Assembly (NCBI GenBank): GCA_019693395.1
Contig: JAAMXP010001694.1
Coordinates: 4,636-48,887, forward strand
Source of the DNA: Ettlia oleoabundans
Taxonomy: Eukaryota > Chlorophyta > Chlorophyceae > Chlamydomonadales
Direction: 5' to 3'
Length of the DNA: 44,252 bases
Shown: one piece after another, positions 33,710 to 43,892 of the stretch
How the letters are laid out: each line of letters opens with the position of its first letter
How positions within the stretch are numbered: the stretch's first letter is position 1
The notes under the pieces: model-generated
Told to the model about the DNA's origin: nothing
Database searches by the model: none
Seen by the model: the letters and a program-made list of their open reading frames with translations, nothing else
Made by a program: the position numbers and the translations under genes

Positions 33710-34548
33710 CTCTGCTCCCCTCTGCGCAGCTGCAACAGCCGCCGCAGGCGCCGCCCCCTCAGCTCCTCTTCCAGCAGCAGGCGCAGCAGCAGGGTCAGCC
33801 GGGTCAGCAGCAGGACGCGGGCGCTTTCTTCAAGTCCCTGTTCCCGGGTGCCAGCGTGAGCGTGGCCAGCAGCAGCCTGGAGCTGGGGGTGCACCGCCAG
33901 GCGCAGGCGCAGGCGCAGGGCACCCAGCAGCAGCCTCAGCAGCAGGGAATGCTGTCTCAGCTGCAGCAGCAGCCTGCGCAGTACCAGTCACAGCAGCCAC
34001 ACCTGCAGCTGCAGCAGCTGCAGCAGCAGCAGCAGCAGGCCTACCAGCCTCAACAGGCGCAGGCGTTCCAGCTGCCTCACACTCATTCGCAGCAGCAGCC
34101 TCAGCAGCAGCGCTTGCCGCCAACTCCTCCCGGCTTTGGCAGCCTGTACGGCAATAGCAGCAGCACGGGAGGCAGCGCTGGTGGGCTGTTTGGCGGCGCT
34201 GGTGCAGTTGCCGGGCTCCCTGCCACCTCTCAGCTGGGGACCTCCCCGGGCGTGCCCTACAACCCCATTGCCGGCATGTTCCCGCAGCACCAGCAGGCGT
34301 CGATTGCACCGGGTCTGGCGCTGCTGCGTCAACTGCAGGGCGCTGTACCCACAATGCCATCCCCACCCACCCACCACCAGCACCAGCAGCTGGGGCACCA
34401 GCAGCAGCAGCAGGCGGGCGGCTTCAATGGCGGATTCTCTGACCCGGCCATCATGGCCATGGGAGTGCGGCACACAACACCCGCTCCCTCATTGCCTCCC
34501 GGCTTTGGCGGGCTGCACGCTCAGGTGTCTCGCCCACCAGGATTTTGA
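28265..34548 (+). CDS. NOT4: CCR4-NOT subunit NOT4 (RING-RRM-CCCH E3 ubiquitin ligase) with long Gln/Ala-rich tail
   Basis: Exons 28265-28346, 28604-28736, 29093-29186, 29500-29719, 30091-30237, 30568-30752, 30974-32206, 32504-33019, 33322-34548; 1278 residues, consistent phases. The C4C4 RING has CPLCCTELD, YCECGYQMCLWCYNHI (across a splice) and RCPNCRSEYDEEKI. A charged helix LEEEKRKLREKDK and an RRM follow (NIRVVQPNLVYAVGLSLEIC, YFGQFGRTVKISVNR, SAYVTYKRPEDALRCI), then the CCCH finger KYCNAFLKGLPCNNPDCLYLH and TKEEVAAG. This order and these motifs are diagnostic of NOT4/CNOT4, which ubiquitinates ribosomal and mRNA-decay partners. From about residue 300 on the protein is low complexity: Ser/Ala/Pro, then Gln-rich (14-Gln run near 33670), with six PPGF motifs and RRQRSRFAFAQE (33397-33432), a segment like the conserved SRF-F-FA patch of other NOT4 tails. 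The tail is much longer than in yeast (about 590 residues total). A 10-N gap lies in intron 4. Confidence 0.94.
29466..29497 (+). repeat. TGTGCC hexamer array abutting a splice acceptor
   Basis: About five copies of a 6-bp unit form the pyrimidine-rich end of NOT4 intron 3, directly before the TAG acceptor at 29497-29499. Confidence 0.85.
30052..30061. other. Assembly gap (10 N)
   Basis: Ten N in NOT4 intron 4, next to a short CA run (30062-30071). The true length is unknown; the coding exons on both sides are unaffected. Confidence 0.99.
32295..32354 (+). repeat. (TGCC)15 tetranucleotide repeat in NOT4 intron 7
   Basis: Fifteen perfect TGCC units. It creates artefactual open frames on both strands (ACLPACLP-like and GRQAGRQ-like peptides). 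Confidence 0.97.
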
Positions 34549-35181
34549 CCCAGCCCGCTCCCCCGCTCCTGCCGCTCATCACCTTGCTCCCACCAATGCC
34601 GTGTACCGGTATGTGCAAGTCATACAAGTTACCTTCTCCCGCCAGGATCAAGTAACACTGGCATCCCAGTGCCCTCACAAACCCCAGCAGCTGCACAGTG
34701 GATATGCGCTTGGTTACATACATACACCAATGAATGAGGCATTGACAGCTATACAAAGGGAAGGGGCTCTACTAACAGAAAGGGTTACAAGGGATCTATA
34801 GTGGGGGGCTACATCATAAACGCTACAATTGGCATCAGGTGTGGGAATTGGTTCTGGGTTGGTTGAGGTGAGGGGTGGGTGGCTGACTGGCTAGAGAGAG
34901 GAGCGTGTCCCATTGGGCGCTAGTGCTGGGCGCTCCTCCTGCCGTCTGCTGCTTCTTCCCAAGTCGCTACAGTTTTGCTTTGGGTGCCGCCGCGTCCTGC
35001 ACAGCGACATGGCGGCAATGCCCAGCCTCAGCCTGACCTCAAGCTGGGTAGAACAACATGCAGGCCCCTTGCTGCGCATCTTGTCCATCATCAAGGTTAC
35101 CACAAGCGATCCCAGTCTGCCAGGTTGGTGGGCCGAATACAACATATAGGTTGAAAGTGGGTGGCCCCCTGCCCTGCTCAC
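34549..35181. other. Convergent region: NOT4 3' UTR and unresolved 3' end of SCP2 gene
   Basis: Must hold the last exon of the SCP2 gene (minus). Two candidate ends are visible. A phase-0 acceptor CTGGCAG near 35121 leads to a short tail ending MLFYPA (stop at 35039-35041). Alternatively, acceptor TACCCAG near 35045 leads to a basic tail ending GTRSSL (stop at 34891-34893). TTACA motifs at about 34712 and 34785 could be minus-strand TGTAA signals. The NOT4 3' UTR shows no exact TGTAA. Confidence 0.4.
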
Positions 35182-35829
35182 CAGTATGGGCTGCAGCTTC
35201 ATAGCCAGCCCCATGCTGCCCTGTATCTTGAGTTTGCGCATGAGGAAGGCCTGCTGCGGCCCCAGCTTGCCCATCACCAGACGCACAAAGTCGCCGTCTG
35301 CAGGCGGTTTTGCGGGCAAGTGGGTGGCAGGTAGTGTGCACGCAGGCAGATGGGCGTGGATGGGTGGGTGCAGGTGTGGCACGTGGGTTTGGCTGCAGCA
35401 TGCGCATCCAACATACATTATCAAGCTGTGGGATGCACATCTTGCTGTGTTTAGATAGCGTAGAAGCACGCAGGGGAACGCACCCTTGATGGTGAGAGTG
35501 ATGTCTGCCTTGCCAGCTGGCGCCCCATTGGCCAGAGTGCCCTTCCCCTCACGCAGGTCCAGCGTCCACTGATCGTCATCAATCACAAACACCACAATGC
35601 CCTGCACCGCTTTGCAGTAGCGCGCATAGTGGCAGGTGTACACGCCAGGGTTGACACTGGATTGTTGCAGCTTAGCTGGGAGCCGGTTTTGCCAGCGTGG
35701 GAATAGCGCGACGGGCACGCAGGCATGGCTGACCTTGATTTTTTTTATGAGCTCTTTCCGCTGCTCTGTGTCTTCCTCCAGAGTCTTGGAAAGTTGCTCT
35801 AGAAGGGGTTTCGAGGCTTTGTCCGGCAT
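35182..35829 (-). CDS. SCP2 sterol-carrier-domain protein (C-terminal exon unresolved)
   Basis: Three secure exons (minus): 35829-35734, 35601-35484, 35297-35182. They encode a near-complete SCP2 lipid-binding fold: MPDKASKPLLEQLSKTLEED, ELIKKIK, then GIVVFVIDDDQWTLDLREGK, KADITLTIKDGDFVRLVMGK, PQQAFLMRKLKIQGSMGLAM and KLQPIL. SCP2 domains bind and transfer sterols, fatty acids or acyl-CoAs, often in peroxisomes. About 110 residues are covered, as expected for a single-domain family member. ATG 35829 directly follows CCAG, so an additional 5' exon is possible. Of two possible C-termini (see 34549-35181), one ends SSL, which could act as a weak peroxisomal signal; this is speculative. Divergent from the CENP-C-motif gene. 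Confidence 0.85.
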
Positions 35830-36278
35830 CTGGCAAGGTTGAAAGAGAGGAACAGGCGGAGACGTGTGCACGGCGGGCAGGCAACGGGGCAGGCGGCGTG
35901 GGCTAGCGAAGGCGGTGAGTGGCGCGTGCAAGCGCTGGAGTTTTGTGCGGTTGCGCCACTTCGTCACACATGGGCCCGCACCTGCAGCTGCAAGACAGCC
36001 GAGCTCTCGGTGTGGCACCGATTGACGGGATGCTCCGAAAGTGGAGCGGCACACAGCAACCCTTTGTAAACAGATCCACCCGCAGTAATGTAGCAGCACC
36101 GTGTCGGGCAACGGGAATTGGCAAGGAGAGATGGGTTCGGCTGACGTGGTCTCGCTGGCAACTCCTCAAGTGATGTGTAACTTTGGCGGGTCCAAAATGA
36201 CAAAATTGCAGGTAGAAGCAGTGCCATGGCAGCGCCCCAGCGACCACCGTTTTAAACACTTCTGCTGCATACCTCGCT
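35830..36278. promoter_or_regulatory. Divergent promoter region, SCP2 and CENP-C-motif gene
   Basis: About 450 bases between start codons. A minus-strand frame remains open upstream of the SCP2 ATG to 36111, without other support. Nothing else is recognisable. Confidence 0.4.
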
Positions 36279-36910
36279 ATGGAGCCCCCGCAGCTCGTCG
36301 TTGGCCCAAAGCGCGTGGACCCGCTGCGGTCAGGCTTGTTATTCGGGGATGGGGCCGCTGCATCTCCAGCGGCGGGCATCACCCACGATGATGGCAGCGG
36401 TGGCGCCTTCAGGTCTCCCGCCCCGCGGTGAGCCCCTAGCAGCAGTTGTTGCTGGCAGTTCTGGTCCAATTGAGTGCCGTAGCCTGACTTACGCTACCAG
36501 CTCCACGCTGCAGGGTGCCAATCCCACTGTCGCTGCAGCCACGGCCGCTGTCAGCCCTCGGCCTGGTGCCCACCGTCCGCCGGCCCACACCTGGCAGTGC
36601 GGGCGGCTTTGCTCCCGCTCATCCCTACGCTGCTGCCAGCTTTGGTGATGCGGCAAGTTTCAACCGCAGCGAGGTTGCTGAGCGCATCCGCCGAAGTTTC
36701 GATGCCATGGTGGCTCGCAGCCCAATCGGGGCACACCTGGTGCGCACATAGCCGGCAGGCTGCTTGCAACTGCGGCACAGGCAGCATGCGGCTGCGGAAT
36801 TGCCTTGTCTGTGCATTGTATATGCCTGCTTCTGCATTGTCACATGCCAGTGGGTGTGCAGTTGCAGTGTTTCCTTCCTTCCACTCATTGCTGTTAGCAT
36901 AGTGCCACAG

Positions 36911-37003
<93 letters not shown>

Positions 37004-40000
37004 CGCACCTCAGAGGCACTTGTGGGTACTGCCAACAGCCTTGGCCTGGCTTTATCGTGTCCTGCACTGCCCCCTCACCCTTGCCCCTTGCCCTGCAGCA
37101 ACCGCGTCTGCATTACAGCCCCGCCCCTGCGCCCGCCTCCCTGACCGCCGCTTTCGGCAGCCCCGCCATGCAAGCTCAGAGCGGCGCGTTTGGCAGTCCA
37201 GCGTTGCATGCCCCGCCTCACCACCAGCGGGGGCAGGATCAGGCAAGTGGTGGCCCAACTGTGAGCGGGCTGCAGCAGAGGGTGCAGCAGCAGCATGAGC
37301 AGCAGCATCAGGTGGCGGGAGCAGCAGCCCAGTTTGTTGAGAGGAGCGAGTGGCGCCAGGTGCTGCAGCGCCAGCACAGCCCGGGCTTCCAGGCCGTCGG
37401 CACGCTGCACACCGTCCACCACCGCACCTCTCTGCTGCGCCCCGTGGCAGACGAGGTGGGGCCAGCAGCAGCGGCAGGTGTCTACTCCCACCCCGCCTCA
37501 CAGCAGCAGCAGCAGCAGGAGGGGGAGCAGCAGGGGCCCCAGGGTTCCTTCACGGTCACGGAGCTGCCAGCAGCAGGCGAACCAATTGTTGAAGAGCCAT
37601 GCAGCAGCGGCAAGCAATCGGAGCCTCAGCAATCACAGCAGGCACAGCAGCGGCAGGCAGCTGCCCAGGCGGTGGAGCCCCTGGATCAGGCTGCGCTGCT
37701 GCCGCCGCCAGCCCAACGCTTGCAACAGCAGCGCTCTGCTGTGCTGCCACGGGACCAGCCAACCCCTGCTCGTGCAAATGCACATGCACCTTCTGTTGCG
37801 GCTGTGGCAGCGGTTGCTGCAGCCGCTGCCGAAGAGGCAGCTGCAGCGGCGGTTGCTGCCCTGGCTGCGGCAGCTGCCACCCCATCCGGCCGCTCGGCGA
37901 CCCCGTTGACCGCCGCTAGGGCTGATGCTGATGCTGCTGCCGCCCTGGCTGTTGTGGGTGACTTGGCACAGCAGCTGGGCTCTGAGGCAGGTGAGGGTGA
38001 GGACCACCAGCTGCCCTCATTCCCTCAGCTCAGCAGCGTTGCTGCTGCGGGTGACACGGGCCGCGGCACACCAAGCAATGCGGCGCAGCCTGGTGAACAG
38101 GATCAGGATCAGGCCCAGCAGGCGCAGCATGTGGAAGAGGGGGCGCAGGAGCAGCAGCAGGAGCAGCGTACAGGTGAGGAGCACCCAGTGCTACAGCAGC
38201 AACAGCAGGGGTATGAGGCGCTGCCAGCGCAGCCGCCGCAGCAGCAGCAGAGGGCAGAGCAGCATCAGGCTCTCTTTCGCGCCCAGCAGTTGGCGCCCAG
38301 CTTGGTCCAGCCTGGCGCAGCAGAGAAGGGCGATGCAGGGGGCACAGCCCCCCGGCGCCGCCGCAAGGTCACGGCACGTAGGCGCACAGCCGCATCGCTG
38401 ACAGCAGCAGGAGACGAGAGCTCCCAAGAGCTGGGCAAGCACAAGGGGGATGGCCAGAGCCCTCTGCAGCAGCACCAGCAGGCGGTTAAGGAGGCACTGA
38501 AGATGCCTAGTAAAAAACAGGAGCAAGCATCACAGCAGCAGGAGCGGGAGCATGATCAGGCGGGAGCAAAGTCAGAGGGGCAGCAGCAAGACGGGCAGCC
38601 GGTGCAGCGCAAGCGGCGGCGGCATCAGCAACAGGAGCAGGGGCAGGGGCTTGATGGGGTGGTTGAGGGTCAGGAGCTCCCAGCCCGCCCCGCCAAGGCA
38701 GCGCGCAGTGCAGGCAGCGCTCGGCCACTGGGGCCAACGCCGGCAGCTGACAAGCAGGCCGGCCAGGCGGGCGGGGGGGCCCTGGCTGCTCCTGCAGACC
38801 CGGCTGTGGTGGCGGTAGCGGCGCCTGTGGAGATGGCGCGTGTGAGCGGGCGCAGGCGGCTGCCGCCCCTGGCCTTCTGGGCCGGGGAAACAAAGGTTTG
38901 TGGGTGGGTGGGCGGCTGAATGCTTGGTTGAGGCGGGACTGGCTGACTGGCTGGTGGGGCCGCATGCGCCTGCATGATTCTGTGCTGAGGGGTTCCCGCC
39001 CTGATGCCGTCGTCTCCAGCCTCAGCTTGTTGGCATCAGCCGGCAGTGGGAGCAGCCGGCAAATGCCGTTCCATCCATTGCTGCTGGCTGGGCCTGTGGT
39101 GCCACGCAGGTGCTGGGGCGAGATGGCAGCGTGCAGGGCGTGGTCAACCTGGGAGCAACCCTGCCAAATCAAACAGGCGGCGGTGGCGGTGGCAGCAAGA
39201 AGTTGGCGGCCCCAAGCAAGCAACCAGCTGGGAAGCAGGCAGCGTCAAACACACGAGCAACCCCCAGCAAGCAGCCAGCGCCAAGCAAACAGGCAGCACC
39301 TGCAGCAGCAACGAATGCTGCTGCTGCACCTGCTCCCAGTGCACAGGATTCGCACGGCAGAAGGAGCGGCACCGGTGGCGGCATCATGCAAGCAGCGCCG
39401 GTAGTGGAGCATCAGGATATGTCTATGGACAAGTCTATGCGGCAGAAGCAGCAGCGGCAACGGCAGCAGCAAGGCCAGGAGGGTGAGCAGCAGGAGGCAG
39501 AGGGGCGGAGGGAGGCCAAGCAGCGGCTGCCGCTCTCCAAGGCGGGTAAGCGGGGCAGCGCTGCAGCGCACACAGCAGCCGCCAAGCCAGCGGGGGGTGG
39601 GCAGGCAGCGCCGCGGTTTATAACCCATGTCCCAGCACTGGGTACCAGTGTTGCCGCCATGGCAGCTGCTGCAGGGGCACAGGCTGCCGCTGCTGCTGCG
39701 GCTGGGGGCCCCATCTCAGGAGCAGCGCCACCAAGGGAGCAGGGTGCAGCCAAGACGGCGGCCAATGCCACCAAGAGTGGCGCCAAGAAGGCCGGGCCAA
39801 AGGCAGCAGGTGCGGCCCCTGTTGGGGCCGTGCAAGGGCAGGCACGTGGCAGCCCGACAGCAGCGGGGGTGCTACCACAGGTTGCGGGTGTGACCCCTGA
39901 AGCTGTGCGGCGGGTGGCGGCAGCGCTGCCCCGCACCATTGGGCGCAAGTGCGGCGAGTGCCGTCACTGCAAAAACCCTCAGGTGTGGGCGGTGCATAGA

Positions 40001-41240
40001 GATAGGACGCATCTGGGGGCCACACACCCACACTACTTGTGAGGTGTGTGTCAGCCTGCTTAAAGCTGGTCGGCTTCTTTGGTTTCGTGGGTGCACGGCT
40101 GCTCAACCGCCTTGTCTGCTGCTCCCCCGCCTGGCCACACACACACACACACAGGTGTATTGGCCCATCATCCACCCTTGCTCACACGACTTATTCTATC
40201 GAGTTACCCCCACCCCACCCCCCCTGCCCCGGCTTTCGTACAGCTGAAGCAGAAGTGCCTGGTGGCATTGGCGCTGGACCTGGCAGCGGAGGATGAGCTG
40301 CGGCAGGGGGCGGCTCAGGGGCTGGCGCAGCTGGCCTCACCACACAAACACAGCCAGCTGCCGGGGCGGGAGCAGCAACAGCAGGGGCAGCAGAAGAAGA
40401 AGAAGAAGGAGCAGGGGAAGGGAGGAGCACAGCCTGCCGCCAAGGACAAGCGGGGGGGGGCAGCTGCTGATTCGGGGAGCAAAGCTAAGAGGCAGGGAAA
40501 AGCCGATAAAGCCGCTGATGAGTTGGTTGGGCCGTATGGCGGCTTTGGGCATCAGGGCAGCAGGAAGCGTGCGGCCCCCGAGCCACCTGAGGCGGGTGCC
40601 GGCAGTGTCGAGGCAGGAGAAGCAGTAGCAGCAGCAGCAGGCGCTGGCACGTCCCAGCCGCCGGGCAAACGGCACCGCGGTAGGCCACGCGTTAAAGGAG
40701 CTCGGTCTGTTGCGGGAAATGAAGTTGAGTTGCGGGCCAAGCAGCCGCGGGGCAGGCCACGCAAGGATCAGCAGCAAGCCCAGCAGCAGGAGCCTCAGCA
40801 GCAGCAGCAGCAGCAGCAGGATGGGGGCTCGATGCACAGGTGCATGTCCACCTTACTGGCAAATCCGGTAGCTGTGGCCGGGGGTTTGCTGCTACTACTC
40901 TCGCTTTGACCTGTGGGCTGCATCAATGCTGCCCAGGTTGTGGCCCAGCCTTCCGAGTGCCGCTAGGCGTTGCACCTTGCCCCTCGCCTACGCTGGTACC
41001 TGCTCACACCTGCTTGCTGCCTCAGTATAAATATTTTATCCAATCAACTACGTGGACTGCAGGTCACTGAGCAAGCACCTCAAGCCGCGGCGCCTTCAGC
41101 CCCCAGCCGGCCGCCCAGCTGGCCCTGCGTTGCCGTGGCGGCCCCCCACCTACTCCTCAGCTGCCAGCGGCAGTGGTGGCGGCCTGGCCACTACTGGTGT
41201 GGAGCAGGAGGAGGACTTTGACTGGGATGCCCTCGATTGA
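36279..41240 (+). CDS. Chromatin-type protein with CENP-C-like motif, half CXXC finger and AT-hooks
   Basis: Exons 36279-36427, 36514-36739, 37099-38895, 39020-39982, 40244-40839, 41063-41240 (stop TGA); 1302 residues, all phases fit. Most of it is Gln/Ala/Pro-rich, but DNA/nucleosome-binding motifs stand out. SGRRRLPPLAFWAGE (about residues 708-722; codons 38845-38889) lines up without gaps with the CENP-C motif core (Arg anchors, PPL, aromatic-Trp, acidic end), closest to the CENPC-k form of KNL2/M18BP1. RKCGECRHCKNPQLKQKC (about 1033-1050, built across a splice) resembles half of a CXXC zinc finger. Two AT-hooks are RGRPR (about 1190) and PRGRPRK (about 1213). The C-terminus is acidic (EQEEDFDWDALD). 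No SANTA or cupin domain was found. The link between exon 2 and exon 3 is phase-compatible and exon 3 lacks its own early ATG, but if exon 2 is not spliced there, exons 1-2 would be a separate 128-residue protein. Confidence 0.68.
36912..37006. repeat. Long (TG)n-(CG)n alternating purine-pyrimidine tract
   Basis: About 42 TG units run straight into about six GC units, making some 95 uninterrupted alternating purine-pyrimidine bases in intron 2 of the CENP-C-motif gene. Such DNA readily adopts the Z form. Open frames through it (CVCVCV peptides) are artefacts. Confidence 0.97.
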
Positions 41241-41655
41241 CGGACTGGCAGGCTGCCTAGGTTGTCAACCTAGTGTTCCAATACTGCGCACTCCGTGAGT
41301 ACCGCTGACCTACCCCTCAGTTGACCGTTTGTGGGCCGTGCCCATTGGTTTGAACAGGCTGTTGACCGTTGTCTGTTGCAACTAGAAGGGCGAGCCACGC
41401 CCAAGGGGCTGCACAGGCCCAAGGCAGCAGGTGGAGCAACACCTGGTGCAGGGCGGCTGGAGGTATCAGCAGCCATTCCCGGGTGGCAAGGCCAGTCCTG
41501 CGCCCTTTTCCTGCTACCCCACTCCTCCCTTGTCTACGGGCCAGATGACTGTTTATGAACAGCAAGCGGCAATGAGCTTACATGACTAGCACAGGGTTTT
41601 GCAAGGGATGCATGTCTGGGAGCACCCTCGCATGGGCGTGAAGCTGGTGAGGTGT
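41241..41655. other. Convergent 3' ends
   Basis: No coding region supported. A minus-strand TGTAA (TTACA at 41578-41582) is about 75 bases past the NOL6 stop codon. Confidence 0.45.
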
Positions 41656-43892
41656 TCACTGCAGCTGAATGGACTCAACCAGCCCCGCCCCCAGGCACAG
41701 GGCATCCTCAAGCACCCCCAACATGTGGGGTACCACCCACGCAGCACTCAGCCCCTTCTCAGGTGTCCCGCTGCTGCCGTTGGCATGTGCTGCCGCTGCC
41801 GCTGCTGCTGCCCCTCCCTCATGCTGCCGCCGTGCAGCCACCTCCTGGGCCGCCGCCGCATCGCTGCTGCCTGCTGGGCAAACCAGGTGTGCAGCTTCTG
41901 GTTGCAGCGGTGCGGGAGCAAATGCGGGTGTGCGTAACTTGAGTGCCACCAGGCTGCCACCCACATAGTCTGCACAAGGCACAGCCAGGTGCCCCAGCCG
42001 CCGCTGTATGACCTGGGTGTAGAGCGGCAGCGGGTCAAATCCAACCAGCAGCTCGCGCCGCACAGCGTGGTGCCCTCGCGCCTTAAGCACACCTGCAGGA
42101 CCGCCAGGGACAGGCAGGGAGCGGAGCTAGGTGGGTGTCGTAGTCAGGAGGTGGGCTCACAAACCAGGCTGCCAGGCCGCTCCAAGGGTGCAGATATCCA
42201 GACACGCAGGAAGCGGGGCCGGTGGCAGAATGCAGCAACAACTTCAAGCCGCTAGGCTCCAACTGCAACGCCACTCACTCTGCGGAATGCCCTTCAAGAT
42301 GGCTCGACAGTATTTGCTGCCTGGCGCAGCGGCAGCAGCGGCAGCAGACGCCACCAGCTGCTCATTGACCGCCTGCAGCGCAGGCCCCAGCTGCTGGCGG
42401 GTCGCACCGTTGCTGCTGCCGCCGCCGTCGCGCTTGAGGGCGGCTGTGGCGGCGCTGCCTAGTTTGAGTGCGTTTGATGCGTTGGGCAGGGCGTCTGTGC
42501 GCAGGCGTATGATGACATCGTACTCGCTCAAGTCCCGCCTAAACACGGCGGCGCATGCAGCCTGTGCAGCAGCTTGGCTGATGGCGTCACTGCCGGTGTC
42601 CTCCCCCCCTTGGGCACCCGCAGCAGCAGCGGCTGCGCCAGGCGCTGCGTTACCGGTGCCGAGTAGCTGCGCCTCCAGGGCCGCGGCCGATCTCTGTGCC
42701 AGCACCGCAATCCTGTGCAGCACCTGCACGCTGGGCCGCCCCTCTGTCCAGGCTGCACCGCTGGGGTCCCGCGGGGTGGCCATGCACAGCGCGGGTGCTG
42801 TGCCTGCTGCCCGCGCTGCTGCGTGCTGCCTCACTATGTCCTCACGCTGTGCCACGCTGAGCTCTCCGTTTGGGTCCACCACCAAGGGCTGCACCCGCCA
42901 GGGGTGCTCCCCCAGCAGCTGAAGGAAGCGCAGCAGGCCGGAGAGGCGAGAGGCGGGGGGAGGGGCCACCGCTACTGCTGCAATCCCTGCAGAGGCGCTG
43001 CTGGCAGTGCCTGCGGTGGCAGTGCCGTCAGCCCGCCCCCCCGCCGTGAAGCAGTGTGCCAGCAGCAGCTCCACCGCCTCCTCCCCAAGGTGCGGGCTGA
43101 GCAGGTGGGACCCCACCCACCGCTTGGCCAACGCCGCAGTGGGCCCAAAGGCGGGGTTCTCACCAGCAACGCCTGCGGGACACGCAGCACACAAGTAGGG
43201 GCACGGCATGGTGGTTGGTCGGGAATTGGAGTCAGCCGCAATGAATGTGGGAGCAGGTGCCAGGGGACTGGAAGGCAGGGAGCAGCGGGATGCACCTGGG
43301 TGAATGCATACCAACAGGGCCGCCCCCAAGGCCCCCCTTACACAGGCCAGGGCATCCCCCGCTCCCCCACCCCCCCCTGCCTGTCCACCACCCACTGGCA
43401 CCACCACCAGTTGCCCCACCCCATGCACCCACCTGAGATGGCTCCCTGGTGCCAGCTGCGCAAAGACATGTCCTCCTCGGCAGGCAAACGCCCCTGGCCG
43501 CCTGCACACACACTCATGTGGCCGGGCAGGCAGCGGGGCAAGTGAGATTGAGCCGGGGAGGGACCGCACCAGCGATGGGGGCCATCCCCTCCCCATAGCA
43601 GGCATGCAACAACAGTGCAGAGTGGAGATTCGAGATTGCTGCCCTGCACTCCACATCTCCGTGGCAAGACAGCACTGCCCCAGCAGCAGGAACAACAGAG
43701 GAAGGCCAGGCGGCAGGCGCAGCGCTCATTGCGCAACAGCAGCTGCGGCCAGCAAGAGGGAGGGCAGCTGCGGCGGTGGCGCCACTCACTCAGCTGCACC
43801 GCCTTTTGCTGCATTGCTCCGTCTCGCTCCGTGGCCAGTAGCAGGCGGAAGGCAAACCCCTCAGACAGCACGTCGACCCAACCCTCGCTGGC
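41656..43892 (-). CDS. NOL6: Nucleolar protein 6 (NOL6/Nrap/Utp22), 5' part outside window
   Basis: Component of the small-subunit processome (UTP-C with Rrp7) in pre-18S rRNA maturation, nucleolar. Visible exons (minus): 43892-43790, 43501-43433, 43172-42279, 42092-41656 (stop at 41656-41658); phases consistent, about 500 C-terminal residues of a protein usually about 1000-1200 long. Family signatures: SEGWVDVLSEGFAFRLLLAT; MSLRSWHQGAISG then ENPAFGPTAALAKRWVGSHL; LGEEAVELLLAHCF; LSGLLRFLQLLGEHPWRVQP; LVVDPNGELS; CMATPRDPSGAAWTEGRPSV; KYCRAILKGIP; RRELLVGFDPLPLY. The extreme C-terminus GVLEDALCLGAGLVESIQLQ corresponds to the conserved end of the family. Ala/Gly-rich inserts lengthen the large exon. 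Antisense open frames on the plus strand here are shadows. Confidence 0.9.

Noticed and set aside
33484..34473. Leucine-run open frames on minus strand
   Set aside because: Antisense of CAG-encoded polyglutamine reads as CTG leucine; no independent support.
36913..37098. Open frame starting in the TG repeat (CVCVCV peptide) as N-terminus of the large protein
   Set aside because: It begins at a GTG within a microsatellite; a CCCTGCAG acceptor at 37098 and the phase-matched exon 2 give a better start.
42131..43545. Two long plus-strand open frames (about 263 and 276 codons)
   Set aside because: They lie antisense to conserved NOL6 exons, where the minus-strand peptide matches the family.
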